A stretch of 64,000 nucleotides of DNA from Gordonia hydrophobica NBRC 16057 (GTDB lineage Bacteria > Actinomycetota > Actinomycetes > Mycobacteriales > Mycobacteriaceae): the NCBI RefSeq assembly GCF_001592365.1, contig NZ_BCWU01000003.1:310001-374000 (forward strand), written 5' to 3'. Of the stretch, positions 43,767 to 52,879 are shown one piece after another; position 1 is the stretch's first letter; every line of letters begins with the position of its first letter. The translations under genes and the position numbers were made by a program. The notes under the pieces are model-generated. The model was not told the DNA's origin, made no database searches, and saw only the letters and a list, made by a program, of their open reading frames with translations.

Positions 43767-45028
43767 GCGGGTCGTGCCTCTCGGGGAAGGCCGAGAACGC
43801 GCTCGGCGATGATGTTGCGCTGCACTTCGTTCGAGCCGCCGTAGATGGTGTCGGCACGGGTGAAGAGCAGCAGGCGTTGCCACTCGTCCAGTTCCACGTG
43901 CTCGGGGTCTCGGAGGTCGTTGACCCGGCCCTCCGTGGTGGCGGGCGGGCCGATGAGCGTCGGTGCGCCGACGACGGCGGCGGACAGCTCGCCGAGGTCG
44001 CGGTGCCAGTTGGCCCACAGCAGCTTGGTGACCGAGGCGGCCCCGGTCGCGGAGACGATGTCCCCAGACAGGGTTCTGCGCGCGTTGGCCTCCATGACGG
44101 TGAGTCCGACCTTGGCTCGACGCAGACGGCCGAGGATCTCCGGGTCGTCGATCGCACCGTTGCGGCGGGCGACGGCGATGAGGTCGTCGAGTTCGCGGCG
44201 GAAGCCGACCTGCTGACCGAGGGTCGAGACGCCGCGCTCGAACTGGAGCAGCCCCATCGCGACCTTCCAGCCGTCGCCGGGCTCGCCGACGATCAGGTCG
44301 GCGTTGGTGCGGGCGTCGTCGAAGAAGACCTCGTTGAACTCGGAGGTGCCGGTGATCTGCTGGATGGGCCGGATGGTGACGCCCGGTTGATCGAGCGGGA
44401 CCAACAGGAAGCTCAGACCTTTGTGACGGCTCGACTGCTTCTCAGTCCGGGCGATGACGAAGCACCACTGCGACAGGTGGGCGAGAGACGTCCAGATCTT
44501 CTGCCCGTTCACGATCCACGCGCCGTCGTCGAGCACCGCGGAGGTGGCCACGGCGGCGAGGTCGCTGCCCGCGCCGGGTTCGGAGTACCCCTGCGCCCAG
44601 AGTTCGGTGACGTTCACGATGCCGGGCAGGAAGCGCTCCTGCTGCGCGGGGGTTCCGTATTCGATGAGGGTCGGGCCGAGGAGCTCCTCGCCGAGGTGAT
44701 TCACCCGCGCCGGGGCGTCGGCTCGCGCATACTCCTGGTGGAAGATGATGCGCTGCTCGATCGTCGCACCTCGGCCGCCGTGTTCACTCGGCCAGCCGAG
44801 GCAGGTCCAGCCGGACGCTGCGAGGTGGCGATCCCACTCGAGACGTTCGGCGAAGAACTCGTGCTCGCTGCCCGGTCCACCGCGGCCGCGGAGTTCGGCG
44901 AACTCACCGACCAGATTCTCGTCGAGCCAGCTGCGGACGGCTTCGGCGAACACGGTCGCCGCGTTCGGCGTCGCCGCTGCCCATTCGCCCAGATCGACGC
45001 TGCGATCGGCGAGATTGATCGTCGTCAT
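43763..45028 (-). CDS. fadE30: Acyl-CoA dehydrogenase FadE30
   Basis: A 421-residue acyl-CoA dehydrogenase with GYSEPGAGSDLAAVAT near residue 150 and the C-terminal DTIYGGSNEVQRNIIAERVLGLPREARP, closely matching Rv3560c. FadE30 dehydrogenates the propionyl-CoA side chain of 5-hydroxy-HIP-CoA. First gene of the fadE30-ipdF-fadA6 operon, divergent from fadD3 with a KstR2 box between. About 35 residues longer than the M. tuberculosis protein at the N-terminus, so the true start could be downstream. Confidence 0.9.
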   Translation of the reverse strand: MTTINLADRSVDLGEWAAATPNAATVFAEAVRSWLDENLVGEFAELRGRGGPGSEHEFFAERLEWDRHLAASGWTCLGWPSEHGGRGATIEQRIIFHQEYARADAPARVNHLGEELLGPTLIEYGTPAQQERFLPGIVNVTELWAQGYSEPGAGSDLAAVATSAVLDDGAWIVNGQKIWTSLAHLSQWCFVIARTEKQSSRHKGLSFLLVPLDQPGVTIRPIQQITGTSEFNEVFFDDARTNADLIVGEPGDGWKVAMGLLQFERGVSTLGQQVGFRRELDDLIAVARRNGAIDDPEILGRLRRAKVGLTVMEANARRTLSGDIVSATGAASVTKLLWANWHRDLGELSAAVVGAPTLIGPPATTEGRVNDLRDPEHVELDEWQRLLLFTRADTIYGGSNEVQRNIIAERVLGLPREARPA

Positions 45029-45045
45029 GACCGCTAGCTTAACCT

Positions 45046-45059
45046 ACCAAGCATTTGCT
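45046..45059. promoter_or_regulatory. KstR2 box between fadE30 and fadD3
   Basis: ACCAAGCATTTGCT, identical to the box at 30742. It lies 17 bp from fadE30 and 11 bp from fadD3, overlapping both promoters in a 42-bp region. Confidence 0.82.
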
Positions 45060-45070
45060 AGGTTTTGACC

Positions 45071-46615
45071 ATGCTCCCGAACCCGCTGACCACCCCCGCA
45101 GCCCTGCATCGTGCCGAGAATCAGTGGCCCGACGGCGTCGCCGTCGTCGACGACCAGTGGGGTGCGCGCGTCAGCCTCACCTGGCCCGAGTTGGCCGACG
45201 AGGTCCGACGATTCGCGGCAGGTCTCATCGGACTCGGGGTCCGGCACGGCGATCGCGTGGCCGTCTGGGCGCCGAACAGCCACCACTGGCCGATCGCTGC
45301 GCTCGGCGTCCAATACGCCGGCGCGGTCCTGATCACCTTGAACACCCGATACACGGTGAGCGAGGCATCCGACATCATCGAGCGCTCCGGTGCGCAGGTG
45401 GTCGTGGTGTCCGGAGCGTTCGGCGGCATCGACCGCCTCGCCGAAGTGGTGGGATCGACGATTCCCACCGGCCGCAGCGTCGTCTCGATTCCCCTCGACG
45501 ACGCCGCCGCGGGCCCCGACGTCATCGCGTGGAGCACGCTCCTGGCATCGGCGACCGACGAGTTGCTGCAGCAGGCACGGGACCGGGCCGACGCGGTGCG
45601 CGCGGACGATCTGTCCGACATCCTCTTCACCTCCGGCACCACCGGCGCGCCGAAGGGCGTGATGGCCGAGCACCGGCACACCGTCCACGGCGCCCACGCG
45701 TGGGGCGCGAACGGTCGGCTGTCGGAAACCGACCGTTATCTGATGGTGAATCCGTTCTTCCACACCTTCGGCTACAAGGCCGGGATCCTGCCCTCGATCC
45801 TGTTCGGCGCCACCATGGTCCCCCTCGCCGTCTACTCGCCGTCGGCGTCGATGGACGTGGTCTCGCGGGAGAAGATCACCGTCTTCCCCGGCGCACCGAC
45901 CATCTTCCAGACCATTCTGGACGCCCCCGACCGCGATCAGCACGACCTCTCCAGCCTGCGCCTGATCGTCACCGGCGCCACCATCGTGCCCGTGGTGCTG
46001 ATCGAACGTCTCCAGTCCGATCTCGGCGTCGAGACCGTCGTCACCGCCTACGGGCAGACCGAGACCAGCGGATTCATCACCACGTGTCGACCGGACGACG
46101 ACGCCGTCACCGTCGCCACCACCTGCGGTCGAGCGTTCGACGGCATGGAGGTGACGCTGTCGGAGCAGGGCGAGGTCCTCACGCGCGGACGGATGGTGAT
46201 GCGCGGCTACCTCGACGATCCGCGGGCCACCGCCGAGACCATCGACGCCGACGGCTGGCTGCACACCGGCGACATCGGCGCCCTCGACGACCGCGGCAAC
46301 CTCACGATCACCGATCGCCTCAAGGACATGTACATCTGCGGCGGCTTCAACGTCTATCCCGCCGAGGTGGAACAGGTGCTGTCCCGCTTCCCCGACGTCA
46401 CCGAGGCCGCCGTCATCGGCGTTCCCGACGCTCGTCTGGGCGAGGTCGGCAAAGCCTTCCTCACCGTGCAGCCCGGCGCGACCGTCTCCCCCGACGCGGT
46501 CGTCGCCTTCGCCAAGGAGCACCTCGCCAACTTCAAGGTCCCGCGCGTCGTGGAGATCATCGAAGCCCTCCCGCGCAATGCGTCGGGCAAGATCCTCAAG
46601 CGCGAGATGCGTTGA
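45071..46615 (+). CDS. fadD3: HIP-CoA synthetase FadD3
   Basis: A 514-residue AMP-forming ligase with ILFTSGTTGAPKGVMAEHR near residue 185, the adenylation motif AYGQTETSGF near residue 333, WLHTGDIGALDDRG near residue 397 and the C-terminal lysine in NASGKILKREMR. It corresponds to Rv3561, which activates the hydrindane acid HIP left after removal of rings A/B and the side chain, the entry step of ring C/D degradation. ATG at 45071 (an alternative TTG at 45065) lies 11 bp after the KstR2 box, so the transcript probably has little or no leader. Confidence 0.92.
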   Translation: MLPNPLTTPAALHRAENQWPDGVAVVDDQWGARVSLTWPELADEVRRFAAGLIGLGVRHGDRVAVWAPNSHHWPIAALGVQYAGAVLITLNTRYTVSEASDIIERSGAQVVVVSGAFGGIDRLAEVVGSTIPTGRSVVSIPLDDAAAGPDVIAWSTLLASATDELLQQARDRADAVRADDLSDILFTSGTTGAPKGVMAEHRHTVHGAHAWGANGRLSETDRYLMVNPFFHTFGYKAGILPSILFGATMVPLAVYSPSASMDVVSREKITVFPGAPTIFQTILDAPDRDQHDLSSLRLIVTGATIVPVVLIERLQSDLGVETVVTAYGQTETSGFITTCRPDDDAVTVATTCGRAFDGMEVTLSEQGEVLTRGRMVMRGYLDDPRATAETIDADGWLHTGDIGALDDRGNLTITDRLKDMYICGGFNVYPAEVEQVLSRFPDVTEAAVIGVPDARLGEVGKAFLTVQPGATVSPDAVVAFAKEHLANFKVPRVVEIIEALPRNASGKILKREMR

Positions 46616-46628
46616 CGTCCTCGTCAAG

Positions 46629-46689
46629 GAATCCCCGATTCGACCCGAAATGCGGCCCGCTGAACAGTAACCAGCCGCTCCGGGGATTC
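46629..46689. terminator. Long-loop inverted repeat between fadD3 and the convergent ligase
   Basis: GAATCCCCG (46629-46637) and CGGGGATTC (46681-46689) pair perfectly over 9 bp around a 43-base spacer in the 76-bp convergent gap. A bidirectional terminator is possible but the loop is long. Confidence 0.35.
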
Positions 46690-46691
46690 AT

Positions 46692-48224
46692 TTACGAGCG
46701 CCGCAGAATGAACCGCTGAATCTTGCCGCTCGGCGTCTTCGGCAACGAGTCCACGAAGTGCACCACCCGCGGGTAGGCGTGCTTGGAGTACTGATCGCGG
46801 ACCAGGTTCTTCAGTTCGGTCTCGAGCGTCTCGGTGCCGTCGACGCCGGCGCGCAGGACCACGAAGGCCTCGACCACCTCGCCGCGGATCCCCTCCGGAT
46901 CGGGACGGCCGACCACCGCGACCTCACTGACCGCGGCGTGTCCGGCCAGAACGCTCTCCACGTCGAACGGTCCGATGCGGTAGCCGGCGGCGAGGATCAC
47001 GTCGTCGTCGCGCGAGGTGAAGGAGAAGTACCCCTCGTCGTCCACCTTGCCGGTGTCGGCGGTCAAGTACCAGCCGCCGTCGTCGGTGAAGCGTTCGGCC
47101 GTCTTGTCGGGCGCGCCGTCGTACTCGGTGAACCACAGCAGCGGGCTGCCCTCGACGTCGATCGCGATCTGCCCGTCGACGATGCCGCAGGTGTAGCCGG
47201 GCATGGCCTGGCCCATCGAGCCGACTTTCAGCGGCTGGGCGAGTTCGGGGTGCCAGTGGTTGCCGATGACCATGCCGAGCTCGGTCTGACCGTAGTGGTC
47301 GCGCACCTCGCAGCCCAGGTTCTCCACACCCCACGAGACGATGTCCGGGGTCAACGGCTCACCGGCCGACGACGCGCGGCGCAGGCTGATGCGACTCAGG
47401 TCGGCGCCCGCGCGCAACGCGCGGTAGATGGTGGGTGCGGCGGCGAAGTTGGTGACGCCGAACTTCTCGATGACCGCGACGGTCGAGTCCGGGGTGAAGC
47501 CCTGGTTCAGCAGCAGGCTGGTGCGGCCGGCGACCATCGGCGCCAACAGTGCGTAGTACAGGCCGTACGCCCAGCCCGGGTCGGCCGCGTTCCAGAAGAC
47601 GTCGTCCGCACTGACGTCGAGCGAGTAGTGCAGGTAGGTCTGGAACGACGCCAGGCAGTAGAGCGGGACCGGGACGCCCTTCGGTTTGCCGGTGGTTCCC
47701 GACGTGTAGAGCTGGATCAGTGTGCCGTCGCCGCCGATCGCGACGGACTCGGCCAGCGGCTGCGCGTCCGCCGATGCCGCGACCAACTCGTCGACGTCGA
47801 GCACCGTGACCGCCGAGATCGGATCCACCTTCTCGCGCTGCCCGGCGTCGGTGACGACGAACCGGGCGCCCGACCCTTCGGTCCGGAGTTCCACGGCGCC
47901 GGTCGCGAAGGCCGTGAACAGCGGAACGTGGACCGCGCCGAGCCGCCACAGTGCCACCAGCGTCACCACCAGCGCTCGACGCTTCCCCAGCAGGACCGGC
48001 ACGCATTCACCACGCTCGATCCCCTTGCTCGCCAACACCGTCGCCATGCGGCGCGATTCGTCGGCGAGCTCGCCCCAGGTCAGCGACACCGACGTCAGGT
48101 CCGGCTCGACGAGGGTGAAGGCGACGGCGGCGGGATCGTGGCGGTCGCAGAGAAGGTTGGCGGCACTGGCCTCCGGGCTCCGGTAGGTCTCCAACCACGC
48201 CTGCGTCTGCTGGTCCGCGTTCAT
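46692..48224 (-). CDS. Acyl-CoA synthetase (acetate/medium-chain type)
   Basis: A 510-residue ANL ligase with [18 protein letters not shown] near residue 170, YGQTELGMVIGNHWHPELAQPLKVGSMG-type adenylation region near 315 (split by motif), the hinge YLTADTGKVDDEGYFSFTSRDDD near residue 400 and terminal TPSGKIQRFILRRS. It resembles acetyl-CoA synthetase-like and benzoate/medium-chain ligases more than FadD3. It diverges from a GAF-LuxR regulator 38 bp away, suggesting local control. The substrate is unknown. Confidence 0.82.
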   Translation of the reverse strand: MNADQQTQAWLETYRSPEASAANLLCDRHDPAAVAFTLVEPDLTSVSLTWGELADESRRMATVLASKGIERGECVPVLLGKRRALVVTLVALWRLGAVHVPLFTAFATGAVELRTEGSGARFVVTDAGQREKVDPISAVTVLDVDELVAASADAQPLAESVAIGGDGTLIQLYTSGTTGKPKGVPVPLYCLASFQTYLHYSLDVSADDVFWNAADPGWAYGLYYALLAPMVAGRTSLLLNQGFTPDSTVAVIEKFGVTNFAAAPTIYRALRAGADLSRISLRRASSAGEPLTPDIVSWGVENLGCEVRDHYGQTELGMVIGNHWHPELAQPLKVGSMGQAMPGYTCGIVDGQIAIDVEGSPLLWFTEYDGAPDKTAERFTDDGGWYLTADTGKVDDEGYFSFTSRDDDVILAAGYRIGPFDVESVLAGHAAVSEVAVVGRPDPEGIRGEVVEAFVVLRAGVDGTETLETELKNLVRDQYSKHAYPRVVHFVDSLPKTPSGKIQRFILRRS

Positions 48225-48262
48225 TCCACTCTCCACTCGTCTCGAGGACACGATCTGAGACA
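48225..48262. promoter_or_regulatory. Divergent region of ligase and GAF-LuxR gene with GTCTC...GAGAC repeat
   Basis: GTCTC (48239-48243) and GAGAC (48257-48261) form an inverted repeat with a 13-base spacer. TGAGACA at 48256-48262 directly abuts the regulator's ATG. The stretch next to the ligase ATG (48225-48238) matches the leader of the aldehyde dehydrogenase gene at 41695. Confidence 0.5.
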
Positions 48263-49135
48263 ATGATCGTTGTGACCCGCGACACCGGCAACCCTCCGAA
48301 GAGGGGTACGCCTTCTGACGAGCTCGGTCGGCACCTGCGCCGGCCACTGGAGCGACTCCGCAGGCACACCGGCGCCAGCCTCGCCTTCGCCGGTCGGGTG
48401 ATCCCCGGTCGCGACACCGACGATGCGATCGAGTTGAGCTACTTCGACGGCGACCTCGTCGGCCCGCTGCGCGGCATCCGTCTCGATTCCGGCCACGGAC
48501 TCGGCGGCCGCGTCCTCACCAGCCGTCGCGCCACCGCCCTGCGCGACTACTTCGAGTCACCGCTGATCACCCACACCTACGACGCGGTGATCCGCGCAGA
48601 GCAGCTGTATTCCATCGTCGCCGCGCCGATCATCGTGGGCCGCAAGCAGATCGGCGTCCTCTACGCGGCACGACGCAGCAGGCACGACCAGATCGACGCC
48701 GCCCTCGACGCCGCCGCCGACGAAGCCCGCGCCGTCGAACAGCAGTTGACGGTCTCGGAGGTCCTCGGCATGCGGACCGAGGACGAGGAGATGGAGTTGG
48801 CCGCCTGGCGCAGTCGCGTCCAGGACTCGTACACCAAGCTGCGCGGTCTGGCCGATTCGGTCGACGACCCGTCCGTGCGGGCGCAGATGCTGGAGATCGC
48901 AGCCGAGTTGGCGGGTCAGGCGCCCGACGACCAGGTCGCCGTCCACCTCACCGGTCGCGAGCAGGACGTCCTCGACCTGCTCGGCGCGGGCCTCACCAAT
49001 CCCGCGATCGCCGACCGACTGGGGATCGGACTGCACACGGTCAAGGGCCACGTGAAGTCCCTGCTGGTGAAACTCGATGCGTCATCCCGCTTCGAGGCGG
49101 TCGTGAACGCGCGTCGGGTGCGGTTGATCCCGTAG
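48263..49135 (+). CDS. GAF-domain LuxR-type transcriptional regulator
   Basis: A 290-residue protein: N-terminal GAF-like sensor (LRRHTGASLAFAGRVIPG, GGRVLTSRRATALRDYFESPL, YSIVAAPIIVGRKQIGVLYAARR; about 30-140), a helical linker (150-220) and a C-terminal LuxR/NarL helix-turn-helix (LTGREQDVLDLLGAGLTNPAIADRLGIGLHTVKGHVKSLLVKL, about 230-272). It is divergent from the acyl-CoA synthetase and probably activates or represses it in response to a small-molecule ligand. The ATG at 48263 has no ribosome site and touches a TGAGACA element, so a leaderless transcript is likely. Confidence 0.82.
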   Translation: MIVVTRDTGNPPKRGTPSDELGRHLRRPLERLRRHTGASLAFAGRVIPGRDTDDAIELSYFDGDLVGPLRGIRLDSGHGLGGRVLTSRRATALRDYFESPLITHTYDAVIRAEQLYSIVAAPIIVGRKQIGVLYAARRSRHDQIDAALDAAADEARAVEQQLTVSEVLGMRTEDEEMELAAWRSRVQDSYTKLRGLADSVDDPSVRAQMLEIAAELAGQAPDDQVAVHLTGREQDVLDLLGAGLTNPAIADRLGIGLHTVKGHVKSLLVKLDASSRFEAVVNARRVRLIP

Positions 49136-49272
49136 CGTCCTGCGTCATTCGGTCGATCGACCTCCTGTCACGCCGCCCGACCGGGTTCCGACAGTCCCGG
49201 TAAGCGGTCTCCACCCACACACGCAGGCGCATTCCGCGGTCGGACCGCTGCCGCTCCCTGCGGGAGGAAGTG

Positions 49273-49677
49273 ATGATCATGCGCAAGCGCATCCGCACGA
49301 CGACTCGCATCGCCGCAACCACCCTGGCCGCCATCGGCATCGCTGCCGGGACTGGAGCCGTCGGCGTCGGAACCGCCTCGGCCGACGGACTTCCCGGCGG
49401 ACCGTATTGCAACGGCCCGGCCAAGATCCTGGCGGAGTCGAACTGGTCGCGAGTCGCCATCTGCCCGGTGCAGGGTCCGACCGGCTGGGCGTACAAGGGC
49501 GTCGCGAAGACCACCGGCGACAGCATCGCGTTGTGGGGCGCCACCTGGGACGAGAACGGGTACCACGCCTACAACAACGGCTACACCTACCACGTGCACC
49601 CGGATCGCCTGTTGATCACCGCACCCAACGGAGCGGTGATCGCCAACGAACCGTGGATCAGCTACCAGCGACGCTGA
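49273..49677 (+). CDS. Small exported protein, function unknown
   Basis: A 134-residue protein with a signal peptide (MIMRKRIRTTTR, hydrophobic Ala/Gly stretch, cleavage near TASADG at about 37) and a mature part of about 95 residues rich in Trp, Tyr and Gly (GPTGWAYKGVAKTTGDSIALWG, YHAYNNGYTYHVHPDRLL). Two cysteines (CNGP and ICPVQ) may pair. No known domain recognised. ATG at 49273 follows GGGAGGAAG. A strong 19-bp hairpin follows the stop. Confidence 0.7.
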   Translation: MIMRKRIRTTTRIAATTLAAIGIAAGTGAVGVGTASADGLPGGPYCNGPAKILAESNWSRVAICPVQGPTGWAYKGVAKTTGDSIALWGATWDENGYHAYNNGYTYHVHPDRLLITAPNGAVIANEPWISYQRR

Positions 49678-49687
49678 CCGGCACAGC

Positions 49688-49730
49688 GTTCGTTGGATCT
49701 GCGCCCGTGGAGGGCGCAGATCCAACGAAC
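49688..49730. terminator. Perfect 19-bp hairpin between the exported protein and lysS
   Basis: GTTCGTTGGATCTGCGCCC (49688-49706), loop GTGGA, then the exact complement (49712-49730), 6 bp before the convergent lysS stop. One of the longest perfect stems in the window; probably acts on both strands. Confidence 0.85.
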
Positions 49731-49735
49731 ACATC

Positions 49736-51256
49736 TCAGTTCTGGATCGGCTTCACCAGCGGGAACAGCACCGTCTCGCGGATGCCGAGACCGGTGATGG
49801 CCATCAGCAGGCGGTCGATGCCCATGCCGGTGCCCGCGGTCGGCGGCATGCCGTGCTCCATGGCGGCGAGGAACTCCTCGTCGAGGACCATGGCCTCGTC
49901 GTCGCCTGCCGCGGCCAGTCGCGCCTGATCCACGAAGCGCTCGCGCTGGATCACCGGGTCGACGAGCTCGGAGTAGCCGGTCGCGAGCTCGAAGCCGCGC
50001 ACATACAGGTCCCACTTCTCGACCACGCCGGGAATGGTGCGGTGCGACCGCACCAGCGGCGAGGTCTCGACCGGGAAGTCGCGGACGAAGACCGGCTCGT
50101 CGAGCTTGCTGCCGACGAGGTGCTCCCACAGCTCTTCGACCAGCTTGCCGTGGCCGTACCCCTTGTCCTTGGGGATGTCGAGGCCGACGCGGGCGGCGAT
50201 GGCCAGGAGTTCCTCGACGCTCGTCTCGACCGGTACGATCTCCTCGCCGAGCGCCTCGGACAGGGACGGGTACATCGACAGCGAGGTCCACTCACCGGAG
50301 AGGTCGTAGGTGCTGCCGTCGGGCATGGTCGGCGTCAGGGTGCCGACGGCGCCCAGCGAGACGGCCTGAACCAGTTCGCGGATCAGGACGGCGGCGTCGT
50401 CGTAGGTGCCGTACGCCTGGTAGGTCTCGAGCATCGCGAACTCGGGCGAGTGCGTGGAGTCGGCGCCCTCGTTGCGGAAGTTGCGGTTCACCTCGAAGAC
50501 GCGCTCGATGCCACCGACCACGCAGCGCTTCAGGAACAGTTCCGGCGCGATGCGCAGGTAGAGGTCCATGTCGAAGGCGTTGGAGTGGGTGACGAACGGG
50601 CGGGCCGCGGCGCCGCCGTGCAGCGTCTGCAGCATCGGCGTCTCGACTTCGAGGAAGTCGCGGTCGGTCATGAACTTGCGGAGCTGCGCCATCGCCTCGA
50701 CGCGCGTGCGGGCGACGGCACGCGCCTCGGGCCGGACGATGAGGTCGACGTAGCGCTGGCGGACGCGTGACTCCTCATTCATCTCCTTGTGCGCGACGGG
50801 CAGCGGTCGCAGCGACTTGGACGCCATCTCCCAGGCGTCGGCCATCACCGACAGTTCGCCGGTGCGCGAGCTGATCACCTCTCCGTGGACGAAGACGATG
50901 TCGCCGAGGTCGGTGTCGGCCTTCCACCGGGCGAGGGACTCCTCGCCGACCCCGTTGAAGCTGACCATCGCCTGCAGCTGAGTGCCGTCGCCCTCCTGCA
51001 GGGTGGCGAAGCAGAGCTTGCCCTTGTTGCGGAGGAAGATGATGCGGCCTGCAACGCCGACCTGAACTCCGGTCTCGGTGCCCGCCTCGAGGTCCGGGTA
51101 CTCCTCACGGATCTGTTTGAGGCTGTGGGTCCGTTCCACTGCGACCGGATACGCCTGACGCCCCTCATCGAGGATCCGCGTCCGCTTCTCCTGGCGCACC
51201 CGAACCTGCTCGGGGGTCTGATCTGCAGTCTGGTCGCCTGATACCTGGTCACTCAC
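49736..51256 (-). CDS. lysS: Lysyl-tRNA synthetase, class II
   Basis: A 506-residue class II aminoacyl-tRNA synthetase: anticodon-binding OB domain with [23 protein letters not shown] near residue 70, motif 1 around [27 protein letters not shown] near residue 185, motif 2 [18 protein letters not shown] near residue 270 and the final [14 protein letters not shown] motif 3 near residue 480. GTG start at 51256. It is the first gene from the left in the housekeeping half of the window and corresponds to Rv3598c. Confidence 0.95.
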   Translation of the reverse strand: MSDQVSGDQTADQTPEQVRVRQEKRTRILDEGRQAYPVAVERTHSLKQIREEYPDLEAGTETGVQVGVAGRIIFLRNKGKLCFATLQEGDGTQLQAMVSFNGVGEESLARWKADTDLGDIVFVHGEVISSRTGELSVMADAWEMASKSLRPLPVAHKEMNEESRVRQRYVDLIVRPEARAVARTRVEAMAQLRKFMTDRDFLEVETPMLQTLHGGAAARPFVTHSNAFDMDLYLRIAPELFLKRCVVGGIERVFEVNRNFRNEGADSTHSPEFAMLETYQAYGTYDDAAVLIRELVQAVSLGAVGTLTPTMPDGSTYDLSGEWTSLSMYPSLSEALGEEIVPVETSVEELLAIAARVGLDIPKDKGYGHGKLVEELWEHLVGSKLDEPVFVRDFPVETSPLVRSHRTIPGVVEKWDLYVRGFELATGYSELVDPVIQRERFVDQARLAAAGDDEAMVLDEEFLAAMEHGMPPTAGTGMGIDRLLMAITGLGIRETVLFPLVKPIQN

Positions 51257-51312
51257 GCACCCCAGGTTATGCGGCCCACCTGCGTCAAGACCAATCGAGC
51301 TGGGGTGGTGTG

Positions 51313-51726
51313 TCAGTGCACACCGAACATGACGAGGAACTCGTCGCCGACGCTCCCGTTGATGTGCGCCGAGCGCAGTGCGGCGTGCCCGCCGACCACG
51401 AAACGTGCACCGGACACCCCGCGCGCCTGCAGATGCCAGGCCAGCATCTCGGCGTCGTAGCCGTCATCGGAGATCAACACCCAACGGGCGTCGATCGACG
51501 CCGACCGCAATCGGTTCGGCGAATCGGGGGCCAGGAGGTCGAGCGCTTCGGCGGCGTCGACGGCGATGGCACCGACGAGCGCGCCCTCCGCCGTGCGAGT
51601 CGGCAGGTCGCGGAGATCGACGGCGACGGCGCCGTCGGACAGCGCGGCACGGTACTGGCGGGCCTGCAGCGACAGCGGCGCGGCGGTGTACGAGGTGGTG
51701 ACAGGGCGGGCGAAGGCGAGCGTCAT
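51313..51726 (-). CDS. Rhodanese-like protein lacking the catalytic cysteine
   Basis: A 137-residue rhodanese-fold protein ([32 protein letters not shown] near 32-63; [23 protein letters not shown] near 85-107; [13 protein letters not shown] near 109-121). In active enzymes the loop after the ILISD-type strand is CxxGxR; here it is SDDGYDAE, with no cysteine. It probably binds or senses something rather than transferring sulfur. ATG at 51726 follows GGAGTCCT-poor sequence; the transcription context is a lone gene upstream of lysS. Confidence 0.75.
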   Translation of the reverse strand: MTLAFARPVTTSYTAAPLSLQARQYRAALSDGAVAVDLRDLPTRTAEGALVGAIAVDAAEALDLLAPDSPNRLRSASIDARWVLISDDGYDAEMLAWHLQARGVSGARFVVGGHAALRSAHINGSVGDEFLVMFGVH

Positions 51727-51908
51727 GGCGAGGGAGTCCTCTGGTGATCGAACGAGCGGGGGTTGGCGAAAGTGGCCGACCGCGGAAGGCGGCGTCAGCC
51801 TCGACAACACTCCTGACAACTCTTGATCACGAGAAAGAGTCTGCCACAGTCACGAACCGGTGACCAGGCTTTCCGCTCAGTCCGATTTTTATTGCCCACA
51901 GCCCTTAT

Positions 51909-51947
51909 GCCGTATTTCGTGACCCGATGCCGGTCACGAAATACGGC
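51909..51947. terminator. Perfect 16-bp hairpin downstream of the DUF559-like gene
   Basis: GCCGTATTTCGTGACC (51909-51924), loop CGATGCC, then the exact complement (51932-51947). It lies just past the stop of the minus-strand DUF559-like gene (stop at 51953), and no second gene converges on it directly. Confidence 0.8.
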
Positions 51948-51952
51948 GCAAC

Positions 51953-52879
51953 TCATTCCAGGTCACATTCGGGCGAGCATTTCCTGACGCGGCCCGGCCA
52001 ACCTCGGCGGTTCAGCGCCTTCCCGACCTTTCCTGCGGTCCGGCACGCCCGGTCGACGGTTTGTCCCCACCCGAGTCGGAGGCTTGCCTTGTCCGCGAAG
52101 GCGAACGCATCGAGGTCGCGCTCCAGATCCGCGTCGCGCGCAAGTGCGTCGTCGTGGTGGGCACGACCGTCCAGTTCTATGATCAGCCCCCACTCCGGGT
52201 ATTCGACGTCGCGAAAACCTCGACGTCCGACACCGGTCTTCGACTGCCGGACCGACCGCGGCAGCCCGTGTGCGCGCTCCACATCGTGCAGGTACCGGTG
52301 CTCGAGCACCGAGCAGGCTCCGTCGCGCACATCTTCGAGGACGCCTTCGACGAATGCCCGACGAGGCATCCGCCGCCGGGCGCGTACCGCGGCGAGCAGT
52401 CGGTCCGGTGTCGTCAGACGCGACTGCACTGCCCCGGACAAACAGGCGACAACGGCGAACTCCGACGACGCTGTGGCCGCGACGTCGAGGACCGCGTGCT
52501 CAACTCGCACCCTCGGCGGATGGGTATGCATCACGACTCGCTCGTCCATGTGTCGGCTGTAGTGGATCACCATTCCCGGCTGTTTGGTAACCCGTCGATG
52601 CGCGTCGACAACGACGTGAATGGGCCCCGCGGACCGCTCACTGCGTACCGCCGACGACACGACCCGGATCGCCGATCCATGGCTCAACGCTGCGGGCCAC
52701 GCATACAGAACCGCCGCCCATTCACGTTGACGCTGAGTGAGCGCGCCGGTATGACTCACGTACACCCCGGGAAACGCCGGCTTGGTATCCCCCGCAGTCC
52801 CCATCGCACAAGCGTGCGCGCCATCCGATCCCACTTCCAGCCGATCCGGCCGATTGTGGATAGATCCGCCGAATTCCAC
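51953..52879 (-). CDS. DUF559/AbiEi-like protein with a C-terminal nuclease-like domain
   Basis: A 308-residue protein typical of a large actinobacterial group. An N-terminal AbiEi-like part (PGVYVSHTGALTQRQREWAAVLYAWPAALSHGSAIRVV near 38-75, split by family) precedes a C-terminal restriction-endonuclease-like fold with YPEWGLIIELDGRAHHDDALARDADLERD near residue 238-266, where E/D residues could form a nuclease site. GTG at 52879 with SD AGGAAAGG seven bases upstream fits well, but the first 35 residues look unconserved. Role (defence or toxin-antitoxin relic) is unproven. Confidence 0.68.
   Translation of the reverse strand: MEFGGSIHNRPDRLEVGSDGAHACAMGTAGDTKPAFPGVYVSHTGALTQRQREWAAVLYAWPAALSHGSAIRVVSSAVRSERSAGPIHVVVDAHRRVTKQPGMVIHYSRHMDERVVMHTHPPRVRVEHAVLDVAATASSEFAVVACLSGAVQSRLTTPDRLLAAVRARRRMPRRAFVEGVLEDVRDGACSVLEHRYLHDVERAHGLPRSVRQSKTGVGRRGFRDVEYPEWGLIIELDGRAHHDDALARDADLERDLDAFAFADKASLRLGWGQTVDRACRTAGKVGKALNRRGWPGRVRKCSPECDLE

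Noticed and set aside
44521..46627. Long minus-strand open frames opposite fadD3
   Set aside because: FadD3 motifs are complete on the plus strand and the KstR2 box faces it; the opposite frames are GC-driven.
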